Assembly (NCBI RefSeq): GCF_964340395.1
Contig: NC_135556.1
Location: 26,626,562-26,690,561, forward strand
DNA length: 64,000 nt
Direction of reading: 5' to 3'
Source: Glandiceps talaboti
Taxonomy: Eukaryota > Hemichordata > Enteropneusta > Spengelidae
Made by a program: the position numbers and the translations under genes. The notes under the pieces were generated by a model. The model saw only the letters and a program-made list of their open reading frames with translations. It was not told the DNA's origin and searched no databases. Shown in pieces: positions 1 to 10,900 of this stretch. The stretch's first letter is position 1. Each line of letters opens with the position of its first letter.

Positions 1-535
1 AAACATTATTAATGAAATGTCCTTCACTTGATCGATCTATCTACTTTTGTACATGACTAGAATTTGACTTACCAAAAATATCCATCAGCTTGGTAGATTT
101 AAATGACAGGTTATAATACACAAATAGTTCAAAGATTTGCTGGCATTGAGTTTTCATCTGTCTTTATGGTCGATGATCATCATCAGATTAACTAATTCCA
201 CAGTTAGTTAGAATTTAACTACTTCTAGTGGCAGCTACTTCAATCAACAATTTATGTTTTTTTTCAAATTTGACAACTGATAGGCATGAAATGACTCAAA
301 ACAGAAACTATATTTTGAGAACAATCGGACCATGGGTAAACTATTCAGTGAGTGGGCATCTATTTAAATTTCACTTTCATGGTGGAAAATTCTGAGTCTT
401 TATTGCTATCCTTATTGTCAGGTTTTAGATCGGAACTTTTATTTCAGAAAATCGGTTATTTAGCAAAAATGGTTTTGAACTATGTGATCCTACATGTATG
501 TAATTCTTTAAAAGCTCTGCTGATAAGACAACCAC
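1..535. other. Non-coding DNA, no gene seen
   Basis: AT-rich sequence without a recognisable exon, RNA gene or tandem repeat. Short open frames on both strands around 352-722 run through the inserted TIR element at 545-651 and have no recognisable protein content. Confidence 0.5.
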
Positions 536-660
536 TAATATCTGGATCGTCGCAAACCATGGCCTCTTTTACGGCACCGTCGAAACGTGCTGTAACAACT
601 GCGTTATTTCGAAATGTAGTGGAAGAAATACAGCTGCGGTTTGTGAGAATGTAATATCTG
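536..660. mobile_element. Short TIR element (family A), copy 1, with target-site duplication
   Basis: An element of about 107 bp (545-651) starts with GATCGTCGCAAACCA and ends with GGTTTGTGAGAATG. These ends are imperfect inverted repeats of each other. It is flanked by a perfect 9-bp direct repeat, TAATATCTG, at 536-544 and 652-660, which looks like a target-site duplication. Two relatives lie at about 6487-6636 and 59890-59986, each with its own direct repeats. Internal sequence such as TTTTACGGCA and AGTGGAAGAAAT is shared between copies. It is non-coding, so presumably a non-autonomous DNA transposon (MITE). A duplication of 8-9 bp would suit the hAT or Mutator superfamily; that assignment is inference. 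Confidence 0.75.
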
Positions 661-1028
661 AGACTGAATCCTTGACTTTTTGCAATATGGCTGACAGACA
701 TGTTAGCTAATATTTTACACATCGTTATTTGTGTAAATAGAGAACTTTAAACTAGGTCACAATCTATCATTTATGATTTATGTAAATTACACTTATTGAG
801 TTTTAATTGATATGAAACTGAAAGAGATCTGAGATATGATATCAAGAAACTATTCAATAAAATAAATCTGATGATATGCAAATAAGTTTTCTGACTCAGA
901 ATTACAATGTTTAGGGAAGTCCTGAGAAACAGAACTAACACTAAATGTAAAACTGGCATACCATTGGTGGCTAATTTTCCTACAATCCAAGTCACATACT
1001 GTATTCAAACTTCTTTAATGACTTGGTT
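661..1028. other. Non-coding spacer before minisatellite
   Basis: AT-rich single-copy-looking sequence between the family A element and the 68-bp array. No exon or RNA gene is recognisable. Confidence 0.5.
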
Positions 1029-2931
1029 ATATTCAAAGTCTAGCATAATAAGATTTGTCAATGGAACCACACACACGTTTACAGTGTAATGCAGACTATT
1101 TCAAAGTCTGGCATTGTAAGATTTGTCAATGGAACCACACACACGTTTACAGTGTAATGTAGACCATTTCAAAGTCTGGCATTGTAAGATTTGTCAATGG
1201 AACCACACACACGTTTACAGTGTAATGTAGACCATTTCAAAGTCTGGCATTGTAAGATTTGCCAATGGAACCACACACACGTTTACAGTGTAATGCAGAC
1301 TATTTCAGAGTCTGGCATCATAAGATTTGTCAATGGAACCACACACACATTTACAGTGTAATGCAGACTATTTCAGAGTCTGGCATCATAAGATTTGTCA
1401 ATGGAACCACACACACGTTTACAGTGTAATGCAGACTATTTCAGAGTCAGGCATCATAAGATTTGTCAATGGAACCACACACACGTTTACAGTGTAATGC
1501 AGACTATTTCAAAGTCTGGCATTATAAGATTTGTCAATGGAACCACACACACGTTTACAGTGTAATGCAGACTATTTCAGAGTCTGGCATCATAAGATTT
1601 GTCAATGGAACCACACACACGTTTACAGTGTAATGCAGACTATTTCAGAGTCTGGCATTGTAAGATTTGTCAATGGAACCACACACACATTTACAGTGTA
1701 ATGTAGACCATTTCAAAGTCTGGTATTATAAGATGTGTCAATGGAACCACACACACGTTTACAGTGTAATGTAGACCATTTCAAAGTCTGGTATTATAAG
1801 ATTTGTCAATGGAACCACACACACGTTTACAGTGTAATGCAGACTATATCAAAGTCTGGCATTGTAAGATTTGTCAATGGAACCACACACACGTTTACAG
1901 TGTAATGCAGACTATTTCAGAGTCTGGCATCGTAAGATTTGTCAATGGAACCACACACACGTTTACAGTGTAATGGAGACTATTTCAAAGTCTGGCATTA
2001 TAAGATTTGTCAATGGAACCACACACACGTTTACAGTGTAATGCAGACTATTTCAGAGTCTGGCATCATAAGATTTGTCAATGGAACCACACACACGTTT
2101 ACAGTGTAATGCAGACTATTTCAAAGTCTGGCATTGTAAGATTTGTCAATGGAACCACACACATGTTTACAGTGTAATGCAGACTATTTCAGAGTCTGGC
2201 ATCATAAGATTTGTCAATGGAACCACACACACGTTTACAGTGTAATGCAGACTATTTCAAAGTCTGGCATTGTAAGATTTGTCAATGGAACCACACACAC
2301 GTTTACAGTGTAATGCAGACTATATCAAAGTCTGGCATTGTAAGATTTGTCAATGGAACCACACACACGCTTACAGTGTAATGTAGACCATTTCAAAGTC
2401 TGGTATTATAAGATTTGTCAATGGAACCACACACACGTTTACAGTGTAATGCAGACTATATCAAAGTCTGGCATTGTAAGATTTGTCAATGGAACCACAC
2501 ACACGCTTACAGTGTAATGCAGACTATTTCAGAGTCTGGCATCGTAAGATTTGTCAATGGAACCACACACGTTTACAGTGTAATGCAGACCATTTCAAAG
2601 TCTGGCATTGTAAGATTTGTCAATGGAACCACACACACGTTTACAGTGTAATGTAGACCATTTCAGAGTCTGGCATTGTAAGAATTGTCAATGGAACCAC
2701 ACACACGTTTACAGTGTAATGTAGACCATTTCAGAGTCTGGCATTGTAAGAATTGTCAATGGAACCACACATACGTTTACAGTGTAATGCAGACTATTTC
2801 AGAGTCTGGCATCGTAAGATTTGTCAATGGAACCACACATACGTTTACAGTGTAATGCAGACTATTTCAGAGTCTGGCATTGTAAGATTTGTCAATGGAA
2901 CCACACACACGTTTACAGTGTAATGCAGACA
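1029..2931. repeat. 68-bp minisatellite, about 28 copies
   Basis: A head-to-tail array with a 68-bp period: for example ACAGTGTAATG recurs at 1081 and 1149 and then regularly. Each unit contains AAGATTTGTCAATGGAACC, a CACACACAC run, GTTTACAGTGTAATG, and GACTATTTC followed by AGAGTCTGGCAT or AAAGTCTGGCAT. Two main unit variants (CATCATAAG with CAGAG, and CATTGTAAG with CAAAG) are interspersed, which points to repeated unequal exchange or slippage. The first unit (1029-1080) is diverged (TCTAGCATAATAAG) and the last is cut short at GCAGACATATC. A 78-codon open frame inside the array is a by-product of its repeat structure. Confidence 0.95.
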
Positions 2932-5082
2932 TATCAAAAGATGACAAAAAAATACATTCTTGGAAATAGAATGAGATTGATTGTACACTTTCTCTGACTA
3001 ACTTCATCAAGATTGTCTGTTTTGTTCTTTGATGTGGTCTATATTACAGTAAAATGTTCATTAAGTTTCCTGTCACAGACTGAAATGAAGCCAATGACTG
3101 GAAAGCATTGGCAATTATGATTCCTTTGTAATCATTAATGATAAAGGTATAAATTCTTTTCCTTTGTTCTTTTAACCAATCAGAATGAACTTAACTAAAA
3201 GCTTTGAGTGATACTTCTGTCTGTTAAACTTGTTATGGCACACACATATTGTGCTAAATACTCTCTAAAAGTAAAAAGGTTATTTTTTTTCTTTCTTTTT
3301 CTTATTTGTTGGGGGTTATAGGACTTATATTACTAAATCAGATATCTCATAAAAATTTAGGGATGCCACAATGTCTTTTCATGAAAATCAAGAATTTCTA
3401 AAGCTAGGGGAATCAGGTGGTAATAGTTGTGGCAAATTGTTATGAAAAACTACTTTTCTACAAAAAAAATGTCATTTATCGTCCGATTCAAAAGCATTTT
3501 TTGGAACAATAAAACAAAATAAAAGATCAAACATTATTTACATTTAAAAAAAAAATTTGCATTTAAAATAAACACAAATTGAGGATTAACCATATCTGAT
3601 TTAAAATATCTAAATCCCTATAGAAAAAAAAAGTTAGTTGGCATTTTTGACAAATACATGCTGGCACTTGCACTGCTGCTAATTTACATATTTATTGTGA
3701 AATGCTCCAAAGGACTATCCTGAAGCTATAATATGACATAAGGTTACATCACTTGGTAAACTCCAAAGGGGATTAAAAAACTTTGGGAGAAAGGATTGTC
3801 AGTTTCTGAGGCTTCAACATGCAGACAAAATGAGTAGAAAAGACTAGATGGACATGCAACATCACATCCTGCTGAAATGTGGTATGCTTTGAAGTCAACC
3901 AAATCATTGTTTTCATAGTTTCACTTCGAGACTGAAGAATGGAGGTTTGTGTTTTGACCTTGTACATGCTTCTGTTTTGTTTTGCTTTACATTCATCAAT
4001 TTGTACCTTTGATTTTCATACAGGTATGAAATATTTCTTTTTTGTAGTGTTTGACACCCATTTTTTGTCTAAATTTATTTGAAGTGTGAGTCAGAAATCA
4101 GCCTTGATACAGTATCATACCGTTGGTAATGGCCGATCTGAAACACTTTTAGTCACACCCATGTTTTGATATGATGTTGACAAAACTCAAATCTACTATC
4201 AAGCTATATTCCACTAAACTTTCCATCGCTAATATTCAGTCGTTTCTGCTTTTAAGCAAATGTCTTTTCTGTCCAATTCTAGTGCAGTGCACAAGTTTTC
4301 TCTTGTGAAATGCTCAAAAACTATAAACAATCAAAGTTACTTGTGTGTCTGTGTGTAATTCATGCCAGACTTTTAGACTATATAAAGTGCAAGTGAACAA
4401 ACCGTCAAAGAAAAAAAAGTATGTTTATAAATATGGAAATCAGTTTGAAATCAATTAAATTGTTTTTAAATACACAAAATGAATGTTTTCTCTTCAAAAT
4501 TCCTAAAGTAATATTTGAATACATAGTTGTTTTTTTCTAGTTGTTAACTGCCTTTAGTACCATGACTTTAAACCGTAATGTAAATCACTAACGGCACAAA
4601 GACTTGCCTACATGCTATGGCAAACAATTGCCAAAACCTAGCAATACTCATTTGCATGGTACATCTAACCTCGAGGCTTGACACCTCAATGACTTCAAAA
4701 ATGAGACCATTTAACACATTGTCTCAAAGAAATACAGTACAAAAACAATCAATATACACAATATTACACAGCTATGCTGTTGTTTAGAAATGTTATATAT
4801 TCACTGTATTTCTGCATCGTGTTATATTTTGAGTTTTTGATAAAACGAACAAGACACTATAGACAACCACTCCTTGGGCCATGCAACATTCTTTTGCCCT
4901 CACCTTGGTCACTAACTATAGGTCAATTGATGTAACATAAACAGTACTATAAACATCTCTTTGTGTATGTCAATGTTGTACATAACATTGTGAACTCCCT
5001 CTATCTTAATACACACATCATTTGTCATGACATAAAGAATGACAAAATTAAATATCTTAATTAGTTCACTATAAGTTTGTTG

Positions 5083-5142
5083 TTTATTTTATTTTATTTT
5101 GTTTTGTTTGTTTGTTTGTTTGTTTTTTTTTTGGGGGGGGGG
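5083..5142. repeat. ATTTT/GTTT microsatellite with T and G runs
   Basis: ATTTT repeats pass into GTTT repeats, then a run of T followed by about ten G. Low-complexity DNA. Confidence 0.9.
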
Positions 5143-6284
5143 TGCCATTTTGATACATTTGAAAGTTGCAATGAAAATTGCTCCAGTTAAAACTTTTTCT
5201 TTCTTTCAAATTTTAGAAATATTGCGATTATCTAGTATTCCCCCATCTGCCTTTATCGTCCTTTTTCTGTCCTCAGAGTGATTCAAAATGGCCACTGTGT
5301 TCCATTGTAAAGATGACCTAATCACTTTACATCTAGTCTGGTCTTGGTTAGGTTATACTAATGATAGACAGATACAGATAATGTATGTAGAGAGATGTAC
5401 AAATGTCTCATCACTTATAGTGACCAGATAACATTAATGATATAAAGGGATTAACACCAGAGTTTTTTATGGCTCACTAGGGATCCACAAAGATTCCACG
5501 GTAACCATGCGTCATTGACAAACATTGGACAAAATTATCAATAGTCTGTTATAATATATTATATCAGAACCCTTTTCAGGTTTTTTGTATCCCTTAATAT
5601 GATTCAACAAATGTTGGCAGTTACCAGAAGGCCTGAAATATTACGCCTTTGAATAGATACAATGGATGAGTCCAAATCTGTGGAAACTGACCTCCATCTT
5701 TTTAGAAATTGATCTCCATATCTGATGTTAAATAATAATAATAACAATCTAATTTATATAGCAACTAAAATCTTCTGAGACAGTGATCAGAGCCGCTTAA
5801 AATACATAAAAAGTATAAAAAATATAAAAACTAAATGTTGAGTTAGGATTCAAATTTGGTGTGAAAAAAAACAGGTGTCTGGTAGAGCTATTAACAAAGT
5901 TGACCCTGAAAAGAATTATGTATCTACTTTTTACAGCTCCATTGATAAGGTGATGCTAATCTGAGAACCAGGGAATGAATCATGGGCCATTAAGTATATT
6001 TCCTAGAATACTACACAACAGCTTTTCAGTGGTTGAAAAAGTTAGTAATTTTTACTGTGTATGATTGAGTAAATACTCCAATAAGGTTTCCCTTGAATAC
6101 TAATAAAATACATCAAAGTGTGATTTCTTGTGAAATTGTGATATATTTCATCTGTGATCAAAATGAAGACATGTAGACGAAGTACTGGTAGTCTTTGTTT
6201 AATGAGATGAGACTTTCACACAAAAATTGTAAAAGTTATGCATATATCCGTAGTAGATCTTATGGGACCCGGATGATATATGTA

Positions 6285-6334
6285 TGTCTCATAGTGTACA
6301 CTGTCTCATGGCATACACTGTCTCATGGCATACT
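6285..6334. repeat. 17-bp tandem repeat, three copies
   Basis: TGTCTCATAGTGTACAC is followed by two copies of TGTCTCATGGCATACAC with 17-bp spacing (starts 6285, 6302, 6319). Confidence 0.85.
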
Positions 6335-6475
6335 ACATGTATGTTCTGCATGATGTATTTGGTGGGAAGGGCTACCTGTATCTCAACTACACTGAAATTT
6401 TTAACCAAATCAAGTGTCTTTCCAAAATTATGATCTGTGTCATGTCCACTATTTATGTAAATGACTGTTTCTGTA

Positions 6476-6647
6476 GGACAAACCCATCATTGTCATAAAC
6501 CACAGCCTTTTTTATGACACCATCCAAGACGCAGCGTGCTGCCAAGAGGCAGTTATTTAGTCATTCTGCCAAGAGGCAGTTATTTTAATTATTTCGCAGT
6601 GCCACAGAAGAAATAACAGCTTTGGTTTGTGAGAATGGACAAACCCA
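6476..6647. mobile_element. Short TIR element (family A), copy 2, with target-site duplication
   Basis: The left end CATTGTCATAAACCA and the right end TGGTTTGTGAGAATG are imperfect inverted repeats matching family A. GGACAAACCCA occurs on both sides (6476-6486 and 6637-6647) and fits a target-site duplication. The inside is longer than in the other copies because a segment with CTGCCAAGAGGCAGTTATTT is present twice (about 6539-6585). That segment is itself a small palindrome (CTGCC...GGCAG). Non-coding; a MITE-like insertion is inferred. Confidence 0.7.
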
Positions 6648-7658
6648 ACCAATATAACTTTTTTACAACATGGCCACTACATAATGTAAATAAATACCTG
6701 TATTTGTTCACAAAATGGTGACTAATTAAAGTATCACACGCTATTGTGTGACTTCTTTGCAATGTCAAATTGTGTCCAAAACATTCCCCGCCTTTTTTTA
6801 ACATCCCTAATTCTCTTAAAGGATTTGATTTGATGCGAGTATTTTGTCTACTCTCATAATGAAATAGACCTTTATAAGTTACACTGCATATCCCTTTAAA
6901 TGTATTGACACACATATAGAAGTACTCCCCAGGTTCACATTACCAGTGGATGACTCATCCACTATAGCTGGCTCGATGCCATCACATGAAATATGGGGTA
7001 GGTGCAAGCGACACCCAAACAAAGGTGACCAGTGCCATCAATTGTTCTATATTGTTTAACAATCTGTTCTGTCTTTGATTAGCTAGGAGAGGACATAGTG
7101 AGTAAACAATGCAGATGTTGTCTTGTAAAATAGCCAACAGTTTCATCTTTTACTCTCTCATTTGCTTTGATCGGGAGGGGAGTAAAGGAATGGAATATCC
7201 CCTTTCTTGTGAGTATTATCCCTAGTATTGTTATCATGCAGAGGACTTGTTACACATCAATAAATCCATTGACTAAGGTGAGCCCTGTAATTTAGTCCCC
7301 GGCTGACTTAACAATAAACAGTCCCTGGCTAGTTAACAATAAACAGTCTAATGATGACCTTATATAAGAAATCCTTTTTGGAGATCTAATATTTATCATT
7401 CTTTACAATTCAAAGTTGTAAATGTGACTGAAAACTTTTTTTGTTTGGAAACACAGATTGACAGGTTCTAGTGTTTGAGACTGTTTCTATGTTGTCACTG
7501 GATTGAGGACAGCTATCACTACTCTGCTACTCAAGTCCAACCTTCAAATTCTCAGTACAAGAAATCGACGTGTTTCTTTTGAACTAAATGGTAACATAGG
7601 CAGGCACAAGGGTGGACATCAGCACCATGTTAACACTGTGTGATAAATGTATACTTAC
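6648..7658. other. Region 3' of DPH3 exon 2 (intron 2 and/or terminal exon)
   Basis: On the minus strand this follows the DPH3 exon 2 donor (TA|GTAAGT). The last exon should encode roughly 20 residues starting in phase 0. A minus-strand stretch at about 6920-6990 has a frame rich in D/E/P but no matching F-x-C-G-E motif or convincing acceptor, so no exon is called. If intron 2 were retained, the reading frame would run on to a stop at 7584. Confidence 0.4.
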
Positions 7659-7733
7659 TACATCGTAAATAACTTTTATAACAAGTGAACAACTTGGACA
7701 GGTGGCCACTTCTTCACCACTTTGTAAATCTTC
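7659..7733 (-). CDS. DPH3: DPH3 exon 2
   Basis: 75 bp, 25 codons. The acceptor TTTTGTGTACAG precedes GAAGATTTACAAAG, and the donor is GATGTA|GTAAGTAT. It encodes [15 protein letters not shown] and the KVIYD motif, the second zinc half-site (C48, C51). Both ends are phase 0, matching exon 1. The final V replaces the K/D/E usually seen after VIYD; the true junction could differ by a few bases. Confidence 0.92.
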
Positions 7734-7901
7734 CTGTACACAAAACAGAAACAAAAATATTACTGCATTAACACTGTTGACAATGTTGAGAGGACAGAAC
7801 AACACACTCATATACATCGATGAAAGTGTGTGAAACATACACTTGACAGTTGGACAGACACACTTATGAAAAAACCTACAATTAGACAGACAGACAGAGA
7901 A

Positions 7902-7946
<45 letters not shown>

Positions 7947-7947
7947 A

Positions 7948-7986
<39 letters not shown>

Positions 7987-10900
7987 GAAATAGAGAGAGA
8001 GAGAGACAGTATATTCTATATCTCTGGATCCAGTCTACATAAACAAAGTGGTCATTGTATTATTTTCAAAATTGAATCTATCTTCTATACTGTCGAAAAA
8101 AAAATCTTTTGCTGTTAAATACTGTTGCTAAATTTTGGTTCAGTAACCTGGAAGAGGATTTAACATTTCTGCACTATTTTTGGAATAACAGACAGGGTAT
8201 CAAGGTCTTCTCAATACAAACAATGGCAGAATAAAGAAACTATTTTTGAAAGATTTAATAAATATTCTACTTTAAAAATAAAATATTTTTATTCAATTTT
8301 AAAAGAAAGTGGAACAACTGCCTGTATGACTATCCACTTCTTCTAATATTGATATCATATCACTAGTTTTATTCAAGACTTCATGTGTCATTGACCCAAA
8401 TTTGTTTCTGCATTTTTATCAAAAAAGTTTTGTGCTGCTTTTTACATAATTAGAGATGTAAGACTTCTCTTGAACATGTTGCTATAACAACCATTTTTAG
8501 GTTGTGTGAGTTAACCTAGGGTGTTCTAGTGTTGATTTTATACATTCACAACCTGTAAATACTAGAATGTCCGCAACACACAACAACAACTATGCAAACC
8601 TCTGTTATGACGTTCTAAGATTATTTATACCAAGTAATTTGAACTTTCTCTATCTCACTCATCAATATTTAACAAAGGAAGGTTATCCAACTAAAATCTA
8701 GTATTTACAATCTTGCTTACCACTAGACAATCGATTTTGTTGTGGTTAGAAATGACACAAACATTTTTCTTTTGAGTCAATCACATTCAGGCACAAACAA
8801 GAGGAAAAATTCATGCGAGGTCAAAAATATCAAATATGCCAGATATTTGGCTCATGGCCACAAATTACCAAATTCTCATTAAAAGTTGCCCATACACGAG
8901 AGGAATCCTCACAAGGTAATTGTCACGAGTGAAATTTTGCTCAGCTGATTCCTCTAGTGTGCGCCTGGCTTTACATTCTGGCAGGCTCCAATTTTTGCAA
9001 TTGTTATCTTCTTTTCCATATTCTGATAGCTGTGACTAACATTATTGCCACTATCTATTTACGTAAAACATGTGTTACAAATCACTTTTGAGACCCATAC
9101 TATATCTAATGACACAATGTTTACTGGTCTGGGATACAGAACTAAAAATCACCTGAAATCCCTACTACTAGGCTAAATCAAAAACCATCAGATTGCGAAT
9201 CTAATGCACAAATTGAGGATCTTTACTATTCATTTATTCTAATGATATCAATGAGTAGGTTGGAATTCATACTTTATCTCTCTGAGCCAAAGACCTGTGA
9301 CTTTAGCAAGGGTCCACTATCATTTCCATTAATACCAACCATATGCAAAGACATGTAACATACTCTAATAAATTGAAAAGATTCAGAACACTTTGCAAAG
9401 TATGATTTATTAATAAAAATGTGCATTATACACAAATATTAAGAAATATCTAACACTAATTTTTACCATATTTTCATGAATTCGTTGACACAAACTACAA
9501 AATATAGGTCACCAAGTTGCTGCGTTTGTTTGAAAATAATGATATTTTAACAAATTTTCTAAATGCAGGCATACATTTTATGACTGGGAGTGGTTATCTA
9601 CCATAGACCCATTTATAAATATACTGGTAATGCAATTTATATCTCAGCTAAGTCATCAAATTCATGGATGACTAACTTTTTAAAACGTGATGTTTGAGTT
9701 TGAAAAAAGACTGCAAAGTTTCACAAATATCCTGTAGCAAATATTTGTTTTCCTGATATTGTTCAGAAAGCATGAATATCTTACCTGTATAGTTGCAAAT
9801 ATGTAAACACAGGACGTTTAAAATGTAATTATTTTGCAATTAATATTTTTACTACTAATAATACTGTTTTGGTGAATGTAAACAAAGTATGACATTCTAT
9901 AGCTCTGGATGTATTTGCTGTGGGGTTTCAACATGTCGTTTCCCCTCTGCTATCTCAAACAGTGAGAGTGCGAATAAATTTCAATCGCACGGATTTTGGG
10001 AATAAAAACCATTGATACCCATGCTAATGATATAAAAAGTACAGAAGTCAACTTTGGATCACTAAATTCAACCTACATCTTGTCTATTCTGTCATTTCTT
10101 GTCTTATGTTCGCTTGAGCTGCAAAATGTACAAAACGTATGACAGCTGCTTAAATGTGTACAAGGTTGTGCACATGAGCAATATTGAGTTAATCTGTTTG
10201 CATGACTTACTGTTGTCCGTTTTGCAGCTCAAGCATATGTAAGACAACATAGAACTAAAATACACACTGACAACACATTTGACACTTTTGTCCACACCTG
10301 TGTTAGGCTAGTCCTGACGACCGTATTCTGATTTTACACTAAGTTGTCTTCATACATTAGTAATACATTAGTAATGTATGAGGACAACTTAGTGTAAAAT
10401 CGGAATAAGGTCGTCAGGAACTAGACTATTAAACACATGTGAGCAAGTCCACAGCTGTAAAGAAGTCCACAGGTGTGGACTAAATCTTCAGTTTTGTTTT
10501 CAATAATTATCAATAGTGTGTACAGTGTAGTGTTTCAAAAGTTTTAATTATATGCTGATATATAATTCGTATGTTATAAACCAATTATAAATTCCAGACG
10601 ATTAGTAACCATAGCATTCATTCAATTATCGGTTGTTACTGTCATCTTACACATACATATGGTGTACTACTACTACTTCATGATGGGGTCAGGGTTCAAC
10701 ATGGAGTTACGCAACGTCGTCGCCATGATGGCACGGTCCTTTCAAATGGAATGACCACAGTGTGTGGAAAGAATCGACTTGGGCTATCTGACAACATTCC
10801 GATATATTTTATTACTAAAGTCCGGCTAAGCGCTTATGTAAACTCCTTTTATATAACGACTGATCAAGGCGAGGGAATGTCAGGCCTATTAACACATTAA

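Larger units (their letters stand above)
2932..6475. other. Gene-free AT-rich region
   Basis: No recognisable exon, tRNA or rRNA on either strand. It includes a homopolymer/GTTT tract (5083-5142) and a 17-bp triplication (6285-6334). At about 5730-5830 a segment with AATAATAATAATAACAA followed by AATTTATATAGC resembles interspersed non-coding repeats common in marine invertebrates. This region is downstream of DPH3 and could hold its last exon or 3' UTR, but none could be demonstrated. Confidence 0.45.

Noticed and set aside
352-722. 100-codon plus-strand and 80-codon minus-strand frames
   Set aside because: They overlap each other and run through the family A TIR element; no motif or splice support.
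1029-2931. CRISPR-like array
   Set aside because: Units are contiguous with no variable spacers, and the genome is eukaryotic; it is a minisatellite.
3773-3967. DPH3 terminal exon candidate (minus strand, contains HFVCMLKPQ)
   Set aside because: The FVC resembles the family tail, but the available acceptor (CATCTAG) puts this frame out of phase with exon 2, and the rest does not match.
6920-6990. DPH3 terminal exon candidate (minus strand, frame with CDGIEPAIVDESS)
   Set aside because: No AG acceptor upstream of the C-D-G motif; a usable AG further on removes the only family-like residues.
7830-8042. 70-codon frame of TDRQ repeats
   Set aside because: Translation of the CAGA microsatellite in a DPH3 intron.
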